Source: Pseudonocardia alni
Lineage (GTDB): Bacteria > Actinomycetota > Actinomycetes > Mycobacteriales > Pseudonocardiaceae
Length of the DNA: 64,000 bases
Reading direction: 5' to 3'
NCBI RefSeq assembly: GCF_002813375.1
Contig: NZ_PHUJ01000003.1
Span: forward strand, 1,984,001-2,048,000
Of this stretch, positions 1-8,200 are shown piece by piece. The first letter of the stretch is position 1, and each line of letters begins with the position of its first letter. Under the pieces are notes generated by a model. The model worked only from the letters and a program-made list of their open reading frames with translations. It did no database searches and was not told the DNA's origin. The position numbers and the translations under genes were made by a program.

Positions 1-493
1 CGGTGGGCAGGATGTCGGAGAGCATCGTGAAGTCGTTCTGCTTGCTCTTGGCTTCCTCGGGCAGGCGCAGGCACTGGAAGTCGCCCCACGGGACGCGCAG
101 GTACTCGGCCTGCCCGCCGGCCCAGCCGCCCATGTCTGCGAAGCCGTAGGCGCCCCCTGCGACGCCCGGTTCGTTGGCGGTCAGGCAGTAGTTGGTCAGC
201 CCGCGCTCACAGTTGTTGCAGTGCCCGCAGCTGACGTTGAACGGGACGGAGACCATGTCCCCTACCCGGATCTTGTCGACGCCACCGCCGACCTCGACGA
301 CCTCACCGAGGTTCTCGTGGCCGAAGATGCGGCCCTGATCGAAGTCGGTGCGCCCCTCGTACATGTGCAGGTCCGACCCGCAGATGTTGGTCGAGGTGAT
401 CTTCACCAGCACGTCGGTGGGCTTCTCGATCCGGGCGTCGGGGACCTCGTCGACGCTGACCTGGCGCGGACCGTGATAGACGAGTGCCTTCAT
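1..493 (-). CDS. Zinc-dependent alcohol/formaldehyde dehydrogenase, partial (C-terminus outside window)
   Basis: This is the first 164 residues of an MDR-family zinc alcohol dehydrogenase of the glutathione-independent formaldehyde dehydrogenase-like branch. It oxidises an alcohol or aldehyde with NAD(P)+ in the cytoplasm. The catalytic-zinc residues are visible as C38 in NICGSDLH and H59-E60 in FGHE. The structural-zinc cysteine cluster follows in SCGHCNNC and NYC. The ATG at 493-491 has an AAGGAG ribosome site 7 bases upstream. The gene runs off the left edge before the Rossmann domain. A PfpI remnant lies directly upstream on the same strand. A paralogue with the same N-terminal layout (MKAL...) sits at 12195-13364 as part of an inverted duplicated block. 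The family assignment is secure; the substrate is inferred. Confidence 0.88.
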   Translation of the reverse strand, partial: MKALVYHGPRQVSVDEVPDARIEKPTDVLVKITSTNICGSDLHMYEGRTDFDQGRIFGHENLGEVVEVGGGVDKIRVGDMVSVPFNVSCGHCNNCERGLTNYCLTANEPGVAGGAYGFADMGGWAGGQAEYLRVPWGDFQCLRLPEEAKSKQNDFTMLSDILPT

Positions 494-523
494 GAGCAAA
501 CTCCTTGGCTTGTTTCGGGTGCC

Positions 524-855
524 GTGGCGGTCGGTGGTGGGTCAGGCGGCAGCCGGGACGGCCGCGAACTGTTCGACGATCGCCGCGCAGAACGCGGGCA
601 GGTCGAACGGTGACCGGCTGGTGATGAACTGGCCGTCGACGCAGACCTCGTCGTCGACGACCTCGGCACCGGCGTCGCGCAGGTCGGTGCGGATCGAGGC
701 CCACGACGTCAGTCGCCGACCGCGGATCACGTCGGCCTCGGCGAGGGTCCAGGGGCCGTGACAGATCGAGGCGACCGGCTTGCCGGTGCCCACGAACGCG
801 CGCACGAACTCCACCGCGGCGGGGTCGGTGCCGGGTCCGGTCGGTCTGGTCGAGC
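524..855. repeat. 332-bp inverted repeat, left copy
   Basis: The segment is the reverse complement of 9715-10046 with only scattered mismatches (roughly 5 %). It covers the last residues of the ANTAR reading frame, the PfpI remnant and the bases just after its stop. The boundaries are sharp. At one end the copies share the sequence that reads GCTCGACCAGACCGA on the coding strand. At the other end similarity stops after the CCACCGACCGCCAC stretch. The intervening 8.9 kb is flanked by these inverted copies, so it could invert by homologous recombination. Confidence 0.85.
542..820 (-). pseudogene. PfpI/DJ-1 family protein, N-terminally truncated remnant (left copy)
   Basis: Only the C-terminal half of a PfpI/DJ-1 class I amidotransferase-like protein is left, about 90 residues. 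The nucleophile elbow is intact as SICHGPW, followed by [10 protein letters not shown] and [11 protein letters not shown], which are typical of general stress protein 18/PfpI. The N-terminal strand-helix part, about 85 residues in intact members, is missing. The open frame continues upstream into ANTAR-like sequence from a different gene. It sits 48 bases upstream of the ADH gene at 493. The same truncated piece occurs at 9756-10028 on the other strand at about 95 % identity, so truncation came before duplication. It is probably not functional. Confidence 0.8.
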
Positions 856-982
856 ACGGTGAGCCGATACTGGTCGGGTTCGACGGCCGTTCGGGTCGTG
901 TCACCTTCCAGATGGGTTTCACCGTCGAGATGGTCGGGGCGTGGTCGACGGCCCCAACGGGGCCGGCCAGCAATGACGACAT
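833..982 (-). pseudogene. ANTAR-protein remnant with large internal deletion (left copy)
   Basis: Translation from the ATG at 982 begins [14 protein letters not shown]. This closely matches [14 protein letters not shown], the start of the ANTAR protein at 9362. After this the similarity shifts frame: another frame reads [18 protein letters not shown], matching [19 protein letters not shown] of the right copy. It then jumps straight to LDQTDRTRH, the end of the ANTAR region. The three-helix ANTAR core is therefore deleted and at least one frameshift separates the ends. The upstream intergenic bases also resemble those before the right-hand ANTAR gene. I read this as a dead copy of the 9362 gene. 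Confidence 0.65.
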
Positions 983-1146
983 CGAAAATGCGCTACCTTC
1001 CGGTGCTCGCGAGAAACCTCGTGATGCGCTCAGTCGGCCCGGGGGCCACGGCGGGGCCAGGACGTTAAGGAACCGACAGCGTCAGACCAGAGCCGTTTCC
1101 GGCCGAGGCGGCGGTGCGGAATCGGTGCCACCCGGACCTGCCGCGC

Positions 1147-1203
1147 TCAGCGCGCGGCCAGGATGGCGGCAGGAGCCTCGCCGTAGTGGCGATAGGTAGT
1201 GGC
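1147..1203 (-). pseudogene. AraC-family C-terminal tail remnant
   Basis: The minus strand reads ATTYRHYGEAPAAILAAR followed by a stop. This matches the last residues of the intact AraC regulator at 8201-9196 (ATTYRRHYGEPPAATLA...). The bases after the stop also resemble those after the 9196 stop. Nothing else of this regulator is recognisable upstream. It occupies the position expected in the left, inverted copy of the AraC-ANTAR-PfpI-ADH block. Confidence 0.6.
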
Positions 1204-1469
1204 CTGATCGTCTCCCCTCAGTGGCGGCTCTCAGCCTGTTACACATCTGCGGCGTCGACATGGGTCCACCGGGACGAACGCTCCGGCCGATCCTCGGCCT
1301 GCGAGCGCAGTCCTCCAGCCGCCGGAGGAGAAGAAGGCGAGGCGGCGGCGCCGGGACGCGTCGGCCGTGAGAGTCCACCGAGCTGCTTGTCGCCCTCGTG
1401 CAGTTCGGCCAGCAGCTCCAGGTCGGCCGGCCTGACCGCGCTGCGCGGGGTGCGCCGAAACGGCCGCGT

Positions 1470-1690
1470 TCAGTGCAGCGGACGGGTCAGGGTGGCGGGG
1501 GGCCTCGCCGTACTGGCGTCGGTAGGTGGTGGCGCAGCGGCCCGGGTGGCTGAAGCCCCACAGGTGGCGACGTCGATGACCCGGATCCCGCCGCCGGGGT
1601 CGGCGACGGCCAGGCCGCGTGGGCACGGTCGAGGCGCACGTTCTGCAGGTACTGCTTCGGGGACCGGTCCCTCGTGCTGCCTGGGCCTTA
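1470..1690 (-). pseudogene. AraC-family DNA-binding-domain remnant, frameshifted
   Basis: Minus-strand frames together recover most of the second helix-turn-helix of an AraC/XylS regulator. One frame reads SPKQYLQNVRLDRAHA. Another gives GIRVIDVA and a third WGFSHPGRCATTYRRQYGEAP. These match consecutive parts of the intact regulator at 8201-9196 (SPKQYLQHVRLERAH, GLRIIDVA, WGFSHPGRFATTYRRHYGE). At least two frameshifts break it and the N-terminal sensor half is absent. It is a second AraC remnant in addition to the tail at 1147-1203. Confidence 0.7.
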
Positions 1691-2156
1691 CCGGTTCTGG
1701 CGGGGAACGGTAACGGCGCCGAAGACCACGCCTGTGCCCAGCGCCGACCTCGCCCGCGCAGATGCATACGTTGCGGACGGACGCGCGCCCCACCGCCGGG
1801 CGGCTGACGCCGCCGATAACGACAGCGCCGCCACTGGCAGGACGACGCCAGGACTCTGCTTCGTGGGCCGTCGAGCCCCTGTCGGAACCGTCGCCGAGCC
1901 ACAGCCGGCTGCTCCCGGTACATCTGGCCGGCCCACATCACGGTCACGCCGCGGTGGTCTTTGCGCCGGACCTGACCGGAGCAGGGGACGCCGGCCTCGC
2001 ACGGCAGGACAAGCGGGGTCGTGGATTCTCGGCCCGGCGTGACCGCGACGGCCGGCGGGCGCCCGGCGGAACGTAGAGGCCTTCGCGGGATACCCGGCCG
2101 GGACCGGCCTGCCCGCGACCCGCGGAGACGATCGGGAGCTGAACGAGGGAGCGATC
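1691..2156. other. Non-coding or unrecognised stretch before the GlsB-like gene
   Basis: I see no convincing gene here. The open frames lack family motifs and are GC-driven shadows. The last 40 bases before 2157 contain GAACGAGGGAGCGATC, which can serve as the ribosome site and leader of the GlsB-like gene. Confidence 0.5.
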
Positions 2157-2423
2157 ATGGGAATTCTCGGGTGGATCGTGCTGGGGTTCGTCGTGGGTGC
2201 GCTGGTCAAGCTGGTCGTGCCCGGCGACGACCCCGGTGGTGTCGTCGTGACGGGCCTGCTGGGAATCGTCGGTGCCCTCCTCGGCGGGCTCGTCGGCCGC
2301 ACGCTGTTCGGGGCCGGTCTGGGCGACTTCTTCGACCTCCGGACATGGGTGCTCCCGTTCGTAGGTTCGTTGATCCTGCTCGGTGTCTACCGCCTGGTGG
2401 CCCGCCGGCGAGCCCGGACGTGA
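2157..2423 (+). CDS. GlsB/YeaQ/YmgE family stress-response membrane protein
   Basis: The 88-residue protein has three hydrophobic segments (about residues 2-20, 27-48 and 62-82). Its glycine-rich pattern (GILGWIVLGFVVGALVKLVVPG, then GIVGALLGGLVGR) is typical of the transglycosylase-associated (GlsB/YeaQ/YmgE) family. These are small inner-membrane proteins induced by general or cell-envelope stress; no enzyme activity is established. The length is normal. A GAGGG ribosome site lies about 7 bases before ATG. The stop overlaps the GTG of the downstream glucosidase by 4 bases, so the two are probably translated together. Confidence 0.85.
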   Translation: MGILGWIVLGFVVGALVKLVVPGDDPGGVVVTGLLGIVGALLGGLVGRTLFGAGLGDFFDLRTWVLPFVGSLILLGVYRLVARRRART

Positions 2424-4570
2424 CGGGAACCGGCCGGACCGTGACCTCTGCAGGAAACGGTGTCTCGGACGAGGCTCCGCCACGGGTCAGCGGCGACGGC
2501 GGCACGACCACCCTTGTCGCGGGGACATCCTTCTGCCTGTCCGCGGGAGGGGGAGACGTGGCCCCGGGCGGAGTGCAGGGTCTCTATGTCGACGACACCC
2601 GGGTGGTGTCGGCCTGGCGGCTGCTCGTCGACGGGTCCCCCGTCGAGCCCCTTGATGTCCTCGAGTGCGAGCGGTTCCGCGCCAAGTTCGTCGGACGCAC
2701 GCCAGCACGGACTGGGCGGGCCGACGCCACCCTCCTCGTCGAGCGCACCCGCAGCGTCGGCGAAGGGATGGTTGAGGAGGTCCGCATCCGCAACCTCGCT
2801 GCGGAGGCGGCCGGGTTGACAGTCGAGCTGCAGGTGGAGGCCGACTTCGCCGATCTCTTCGAGGTCAAGGAGAGTCGCGTCGACACTCGTCCGCGAATCA
2901 CACTCGAGCACGATGAGCATGCGGTGAGCTTCGTGCTCGCGTCCTGCCCGCACCGGTCACGGATGCGTGTGGTCGGTGACGGAGAGCCTGTGACGGCGGG
3001 GTCGACATTCCGGCACACAGTCGTCGTCCCGGGTCGATCGACGTGGACGACCCGCTGGACCGTCACGGTCGCGTTGGGGCCGCACGGAACACTGCCCGCG
3101 CTCGACGAGACGTCTCCGGAGGACGAGGCCGCCCGACGGATGGCCCGGTGGAGGCTGTCGGCGCCATCGGCCGAGTCCCCCCGGCCGGGTCTGGAGACCA
3201 CGCTGCACACGAGCTCGGAGGACCTCGGCGCGCTCCAGATCGCCGATCCGGCCCACCCCGACCGCCGTGTCGTCGCCGCCGGCGCCCCGTGGTTCATGGC
3301 GCTGTTCGGTCGCGACTCGCTGCTGACCAGCCTCATGGCGCTCCCGATAGACCAGGAGCTCGCCCTGGGGACGTTGCAAACGCTCGCCGACCTGCAGGGT
3401 AGAAGGGTCGAACCGCTCACCGAGGAGGAGCCCGGCCGGATCGTTCACGAGGTGCGGTGTGGTCGGGAGGGGAGCGTCGGCCGGGTCGGGTCTTCCGCGT
3501 ACTACGGCACAGTGGACGCCACGCCCTTGTTCGTGGTGCTGCTGGGTGAGCTGCACCGGTGGGGTCTGGCCGGCACTGAGCTCCGCGAGCTGCTGCCGGC
3601 GGCGGACCGGGCGATGGCGTGGGTGCAGCACTACGGCGACCGCGACGGCGACGGCTTCGTGGAGTACCGGCGGGCCTCCGACCGCGGGCTGGTCAACCAG
3701 GGCTGGAAGGACTCCTTCGACGGGGTCTCGACCGCGAGCGGTCGGATCGCCGAGCCGCCGATCGCCCTGGCCGAGGTGCAGGGCTACGTGTACGCCGCGC
3801 ACTGCGCGCGGGCCGAGCTCGCGGCGGCGGTCGACGACCCCGCAACCGCGGTGGATCACCAGCAGCGCGCCGAGGCGCTCCGCGAGCGCTTCGACGAGCA
3901 GTTCTGGTTGCCCGACCGCGGGTGGTACGCGATGGCGCTCGACGGCGAGAAGAGTCCGGTGGACGCGCTGACCAGTAACATCGGCCACTGTCTGTGGTCG
4001 GGGATCGTGCCGCCGGAACGGGCCGGCGAGGTCGCCCGGCACCTCGTGGGGGAGACGATGTGGACCGGCTTCGGTGTGCGGACACTGGCGTCGGACATGG
4101 GTGCCTACAACCCCATGGGCTACCACACCGGATCGGTGTGGCCGCACGACAACGCGCTGGTGGCCGCCGGGCTCATGCGCTACGGATTCGTGTCCGAGGC
4201 GCAGCAGGTGGCACTGGGGATCCTCGATGCCGCCCGCGCCTTCGGTGGCCGCCTGCCCGAGCTGTTCTGCGGCTTCGATCGTGGCGAGTTCCCGGCGCCC
4301 GTGCCCTACCCGACATCGTGCTCACCGCAGGCCTGGGCAGCGGCGACCCCGGTCTCCCTGCTCCGGACACTGCTCCGGTTCCACCCCGACCTCGGGAACG
4401 GACGGCTCGGTTTCCACCCGGCGCTGCCGGAGACGATGGTGCCGTTGCGGGTCGGCAACCTGGCGCTGGCCGGGTCGCGGCTGGCGCTCGAGGTGGTGGA
4501 TGCGGACCGGTGGGACGTGCACGGTCTGCCGCCCCACGTGGCGCCGACGCCGCCGCCCGGTCGTGCCTGA
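2420..4570 (+). CDS. Amylo-alpha-1,6-glucosidase / glycogen debranching-type enzyme
   Basis: The 716-residue protein has two parts. An N-terminal beta-rich 'glycogen debranching N-terminal' domain (about 20-235; GGVQGLYVDDTRVVSAWRL) is followed by an (alpha/alpha)6 barrel with ALFGRDSLLTS, NQGWKDSFDG, LFGRDS-type acid residues and a TGSVWPHDNALVAAG motif. Such proteins are annotated as glycogen debranching or related intracellular glucosidases acting on alpha-1,6 or compatible-solute glucosides. I place the start at GTG 2420, inside the GTGA overlap with the membrane-protein gene; a second GTG lies at 2441. There is no signal peptide, so it is cytoplasmic. Together with the GT4 transferase at 4972-6162 it suggests a small stress-related carbohydrate module. 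The exact substrate is unknown. Confidence 0.82.
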   Translation: MTGTGRTVTSAGNGVSDEAPPRVSGDGGTTTLVAGTSFCLSAGGGDVAPGGVQGLYVDDTRVVSAWRLLVDGSPVEPLDVLECERFRAKFVGRTPARTGRADATLLVERTRSVGEGMVEEVRIRNLAAEAAGLTVELQVEADFADLFEVKESRVDTRPRITLEHDEHAVSFVLASCPHRSRMRVVGDGEPVTAGSTFRHTVVVPGRSTWTTRWTVTVALGPHGTLPALDETSPEDEAARRMARWRLSAPSAESPRPGLETTLHTSSEDLGALQIADPAHPDRRVVAAGAPWFMALFGRDSLLTSLMALPIDQELALGTLQTLADLQGRRVEPLTEEEPGRIVHEVRCGREGSVGRVGSSAYYGTVDATPLFVVLLGELHRWGLAGTELRELLPAADRAMAWVQHYGDRDGDGFVEYRRASDRGLVNQGWKDSFDGVSTASGRIAEPPIALAEVQGYVYAAHCARAELAAAVDDPATAVDHQQRAEALRERFDEQFWLPDRGWYAMALDGEKSPVDALTSNIGHCLWSGIVPPERAGEVARHLVGETMWTGFGVRTLASDMGAYNPMGYHTGSVWPHDNALVAAGLMRYGFVSEAQQVALGILDAARAFGGRLPELFCGFDRGEFPAPVPYPTSCSPQAWAAATPVSLLRTLLRFHPDLGNGRLGFHPALPETMVPLRVGNLALAGSRLALEVVDADRWDVHGLPPHVAPTPPPGRA

Positions 4571-4971
4571 CCAGTGCCTCGTCAGTAAGGGTTCGTCGTG
4601 GTAACCGGGTCGGTCTGATCGACCGCGGCTGGACGCTGAGGGCTGTCCGGTGGAGGTGGGTGATGCCACGGAATCCACACAGATCACCCGGCCGCCGGTT
4701 CCTGCGCCGGCTGCGGCTCCGGTTTCCGGCCGGGCGGCCGCATGTGATGTGCGACAGCTTCTTCGCGCACCATAAGCCCAGATCGTCGCCTGGTGCGCCG
4801 ACCACGACGTCGAGCTGGCGTTCACCCCGACCAACGCCTCCTGGCCGACTCTCGCGTTTCATGGGTCGCCGTCGCCACGGCGGGAAGCCGGGGGGCCGCC
4901 GTCTCGGACCAGAGTGTTACTCACCCCTGGGCGGTGGCGTCTCTACCAACGCCGCCCGGTCGCGCGCTCGC
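4571..4971. other. Intergenic stretch carrying an IS630-like remnant
   Basis: Between the glucosidase and the convergent glycosyltransferase there is no intact gene. The only recognisable content is the transposase fragment listed separately (4738-4870). The rest shows no motif that I can name. Confidence 0.55.
4738..4870 (+). pseudogene. IS630-family transposase C-terminal fragment
   Basis: One frame reads HVMCDSFFAHHKP, matching the DDE-domain segment with the second catalytic Asp of IS630 transposases (typically ...DNxSxHK). The next frame reads IVAWCADHDVELAFTPTNAS, the very conserved segment before the third acidic residue. A frameshift separates the two, and the final SWLNxIE motif is lost. 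Only about 45 codons are recognisable and the IS ends are not visible. It is a dead insertion-sequence relic. Confidence 0.6.
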
Positions 4972-6162
4972 TCATGACGCCGGGCGGGAGGCGGCCAACC
5001 TCTCGCCGGTCGCGGCGGCTCGGCGATAGACTCGTTCGTAGCCGGCAGCGAGCGCGGTGTCGGAGAACCGATCCTCGACGGTGGCCCGACAGACCCGCGG
5101 ATCGAGTTCGTGTGCTCGCAGCAGCGCCGCGGGCAGCTCCTCGGGCCGATCACACACCCAGCCCGTCCGCCCGTTTCCGACTACTTCGGGCACCGCGCCC
5201 CGTCGCAACGCCACGACAGGGGTCCCGCACGCCATGGCCTCGATCATCACCAACCCGAAGGGTTCCTCCCAGTCGATGGGGAACAGCAGGCAGCGTGCGC
5301 CGGCCAGGAGCTCGACCTTGCGCCGCCCGCCGACCTCGCCGATCCACTCCACGTCGCCGCCGAGCCGCGGCGCGACGGCGTGCTCGAAGTAGGCCAGCTC
5401 GACGTCTTCGCGGCACTTGGCCGCCATCACCAGGGGAATGCCCGCCGCACGGGCGGCGTCGATGGCCCATACCGGGCCCTTGTCCGGGCTGATTCGTCCG
5501 AGAAAGACGGCGTAGTCGCCCTTCGCAGCGCGGAACGGGAAGCGCTCGGGGCGGACGCCGTTGGGCACCGTCGCCGCCCACCGGGCCGTCGGGAGGCTCT
5601 CACGCTGGGCGCGCGAGAGCGCGACGAGCGAGGCGCGAGTCGAGAGCGTGCGGTAATACCCGCCCAGGCCGCCGCACACCGGTCCGTGGGCGGTGACCAC
5701 TGCGGGGAGCTCATTCGACGCGGTGATCAACGGGCCGGCGAGCGTGTTGTCGTGGACCACGTCGACGGCGAGGTCGGCCAGCAGCTCGGGGAGCTGCGCC
5801 GCCTGGACCACCTCGGGGAGCGCTTGTCCCATCAACCGGGGATCGGCGACCGGGCCGGTCGATTGGAACGCAGCGGCCGTCCCGTGGCGTCCTGGGGCCA
5901 GCAGGGTGACCTCGACGCCTCTCTGGACCAGGGCGTTCACGAGGTCCGAGCACATCGACTCCACGCCGCCGTATGCAGCGGGCGGTAGTTCCAGCCACGG
6001 AGGGGCAACGACCGCGACTCGTAGCGGGTCGGCGGTGCGCTCGCCGTCGGCAACCTCGAGCGCGTCGATCGTCGGGAGCCGACGTGCTGTCGTGATGCCT
6101 TGCCTGCTCGGTACCGGGTCGATCACACCGACCGCAGATGCCGTCTCTGCCGACCTGGTCAC
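4972..6162 (-). CDS. GT4-family glycosyltransferase
   Basis: This is a retaining GT-B glycosyltransferase of family GT4, 396 residues. The N-terminal acceptor domain begins LRVAVVAPPWLELPP and has the AYGGVE glycine-rich loop. The C-terminal nucleotide-sugar domain contains NGVRPERF, FLGRISPDKG and the E-x7-E signature EEPFGLVMIEAMACGTPVV. Start choice: GTG at 6162 has a GAGGAG ribosome site 7 bases upstream, which is better than the longer open frame to 6390. There are no membrane segments. The gene is convergent with the debranching-type glucosidase. Sugar donor and product cannot be told from sequence; maltosyl/trehalose-type or glycolipid synthesis are possibilities. Confidence 0.85.
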   Translation of the reverse strand: MTRSAETASAVGVIDPVPSRQGITTARRLPTIDALEVADGERTADPLRVAVVAPPWLELPPAAYGGVESMCSDLVNALVQRGVEVTLLAPGRHGTAAAFQSTGPVADPRLMGQALPEVVQAAQLPELLADLAVDVVHDNTLAGPLITASNELPAVVTAHGPVCGGLGGYYRTLSTRASLVALSRAQRESLPTARWAATVPNGVRPERFPFRAAKGDYAVFLGRISPDKGPVWAIDAARAAGIPLVMAAKCREDVELAYFEHAVAPRLGGDVEWIGEVGGRRKVELLAGARCLLFPIDWEEPFGLVMIEAMACGTPVVALRRGAVPEVVGNGRTGWVCDRPEELPAALLRAHELDPRVCRATVEDRFSDTALAAGYERVYRRAAATGERLAASRPAS

Positions 6163-6399
6163 CCGTATCTCCTCGCACTTGATCGCTCTGGTCCTCAGAT
6201 ACGGTGCCGGTGCGTCCTCGCCGGCACATCGACTCGTCAGATCACATCTGTGCGGTGGTGCCGCGCCCCGGGGGCCGAGCCCGGTCAGGCCGGTGCGTCC
6301 GATGGAGGATCCACCTCGCCCCGGCGTATCGATATCGCCACGGTGATGTCCGACGGTCGTACGGGATCGCCAGGGGCCAGTCGCGATCACACGCCGTAC

Positions 6400-6777
6400 T
6401 TTGCGCTTCCTCGCAGGTTCGGCAGTCCCGGGTCTACAAGGTCCTGCCCTACCCCGGTGCCGACACCACCGGCTGCGACCTGCCCACGGCCGCCACGGTG
6501 GGCCGCCATATCGTCACCCCCGACGCGAGCGAGGTCCTGAACCCCTGTCCTGCACCGGTACCGCCCGCAACACCAGCAGCCTGCACAGTGCGGTTGCGCA
6601 GCTCGACTGCACCCTGACCGGCGGTTCGTCCGGGTCGGCATGGATGACCGACCTCGACCCGACAACGGTCCTGGGTTCGTCACCGCGGTCGAGTCGATCG
6701 GCGGGGACTCCTCCGTCAGCGGCCCATCCCTGGGTGTCGAGGCCGAACGGCTCTACCGCGCGGCCGACCACACCTGA
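6400..6777 (+). pseudogene. Trypsin-like serine protease remnant
   Basis: Fragments in different frames resemble the end of a secreted S1-family protease. One frame gives LDCTLTGGSSGSAWMTDLD, the region of the catalytic serine (GxSG motif). A following frame gives GGDSSVSGPSLGVEAERLYRAA and a stop, a typical C-terminus. Upstream bases encode KVLPYPG and AATVGRHIVTP-like pieces that could be the preceding strands. There are several frameshifts, and the His and Asp parts of the triad are not recognisable. I judge it a pseudogene; only the serine region is well supported. Confidence 0.5.
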
Positions 6778-6811
6778 ACCCGCCGATTCCTACGGCCGGT
6801 GGAGACGTGGG

Positions 6812-7096
6812 TCATCGGGTGCCGTCGTAGAGCTGCTGGGCCCGTGAGCGGGACAGCCCGAGCTCGGCGGCGATCCGGCCGTAGCTCATCCCCTGCTCGT
6901 CCTTCATCGCCTGCACCGACTCCCGGATCAACCCGGCCGGCTCCGAGACGAACCCCGAATTCTCCGCCAGCACCTCACCGATCAACCGGTGCCGCTCCGC
7001 AGGGTCCTCCACACCGCGCATCACCGCGATGATCTGCTCCGACATCTGCGCATCCAGCTCACACGCCGACTCCACCCGCTCACCCATGCCGGCCAT
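6812..7096 (-). CDS. Small helix-turn-helix protein
   Basis: The 94-residue protein is mostly helical. Its C-terminal helix-turn-helix reads SYGRIAAELGLSRSRAQQLYDG, the sigma-70 region 4/Xre-like pattern seen in small actinobacterial DNA-binding proteins of mobile or accessory regions. The N-terminal part (RVESACELDAQMSEQIIAVM) is probably a dimerisation helix. It starts at ATG 7096, with an alternative ATG at 7087; neither has a strong ribosome site. The neighbours are remnants, so its context gives no function. It is probably a real gene, but its target is unknown. Confidence 0.55.
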   Translation of the reverse strand: MAGMGERVESACELDAQMSEQIIAVMRGVEDPAERHRLIGEVLAENSGFVSEPAGLIRESVQAMKDEQGMSYGRIAAELGLSRSRAQQLYDGTR

Positions 7097-7397
7097 CCCG
7101 TCGAGCTATGGGTCGAATACGCCTGCGACCTGCACGTCTCGCGACTGCAGGCGCCGCGGGAGCTGCTCGACCGTGACCGCGCCGCGCTCGACCGGCGCCG
7201 CGAGCAGCACGCCCTCGGCGCCGCCGGCCAGGTCTACGAACGGCCGGGCCCGCTCGCGACCGGTGCCACAGGCCGGCAACGCCTGCGCCGTGCCCTGGCC
7301 CTTGCCGCACCGTCTGGGGCGTGGGCAAGCTCCGGGACCGGGCCATCGTCCTGATCGCCGGGCCGGGTGGGCCGCCGCAGGCGTCCGCTCCCCCGTC
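7097..7397. other. Unassigned stretch, possible gene fragment
   Basis: On the plus strand one frame gives VELWVEYACDLHVSRLQAP followed by a charged, coiled-coil-like run ending in VYERPG. The composition looks like coding sequence, but there is no start, no clear end and no family I can name. It may be the tail of a larger lost gene. Confidence 0.3.
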
Positions 7398-7649
7398 TCA
7401 GCGGCTGTAGCGCTGGGGCAGCACGTCGCGGATCCCCGTCAGCTCGAGCTCACCGTCGCCGGTCTCGCCGGGATACACATATGCCTCGTTCTCCGCGACC
7501 TGGACCCGGAACTCCTGGCGCCCCTCGGCCAGGACCCGCGCGTATACCGCGGCGTCGCGGGCGGATTCCCGATCCTGACCTTCCCCGTGGTCAGTCCAGG
7601 CCACGCTCTCTGCGCCGGACCGCAGCACCCCTACCCGCCACCGCTCCAT
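7398..7649 (-). CDS. Hypothetical protein, 83 aa
   Basis: This is a small acidic soluble protein (starts MERWRVGVLRSG, ends DVLPQRYSR) with no membrane segment. I do not recognise a family. Start ATG 7649 was chosen because the upstream extension of the frame to 7898 overlaps the divergent gene and looks non-coding. The strong third-position GC bias and the divergent arrangement with the gene at 7713 support it being real. Confidence 0.5.
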   Translation of the reverse strand: MERWRVGVLRSGAESVAWTDHGEGQDRESARDAAVYARVLAEGRQEFRVQVAENEAYVYPGETGDGELELTGIRDVLPQRYSR

Positions 7650-7712
7650 GGTCGTGAGCGTGACGCAGCGGGGCCCGGCTGCACCAGCAGCCGGGCCCGA
7701 CCATCCACAACC

Positions 7713-8027
7713 GTGGCCGCGTGGACCTACTCGGTCGCTGCCGTGACGGTCCACCACGGTGCCGAGCACTACCGGTTCGCCGAACAGAGCGTGGTGGTGA
7801 ACCGGCTTCGGAGCGCGTCCGGGGTCGGTGTGTTGCGCGAGGGGGTGGACGCAGCGGTGCTGGGCTGTCAGATCGCGTCGCTGATGGCAGGGCACCACCT
7901 CATCTGCGAGCGCAGCGACACCACCGACGAGCTCCCCTCCCAGGTCCGCGCCATGTGGTCGACGGTGTTACCGCTGGTCGCCACGGAGGACTGGGTCGCG
8001 CGTCACCCCACCTGCGTGCGCGCCTGA
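7713..8027 (+). CDS. Hypothetical protein, about 104 aa
   Basis: The soluble protein contains SVAAVTVHHGAEHYRFAEQS and ends DWVARHPTCVRA. No known domain is evident. Starts at GTG 7713 or GTG 7743 are both possible. It is divergent from the 83-aa gene with about 60 bases between them, which leaves room for a shared promoter. The codon bias is typical of this genome. No function is assigned. Confidence 0.45.
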   Translation: MAAWTYSVAAVTVHHGAEHYRFAEQSVVVNRLRSASGVGVLREGVDAAVLGCQIASLMAGHHLICERSDTTDELPSQVRAMWSTVLPLVATEDWVARHPTCVRA

Positions 8028-8200
8028 GCCCGGCCCGCCCGTTCAGCTACTCATCGCTTCCGCGCGGTTCCCTACCGGACGCCCTGCTCGTATCGTGACC
8101 GGTGACACACACCTGAGGGTCCGGTGCCGGTCCCCAGTTCGTCCCCGACGCGGCGAGCGCCCCGCCTGCCCGCGGTGTGCGGCTCCCCGGGGGTGCCCTG

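Noticed and set aside
4173..4977. Several frames overlapping the 3' end of the debranching-type gene
   Set aside because: No family similarity; only the IS630 fragment in 4738-4870 is recognisable.
7080..7346. Minus-strand 88-residue frame
   Set aside because: Arg/Gly-rich shadow of the plus-strand fragment; no start signal or motif.
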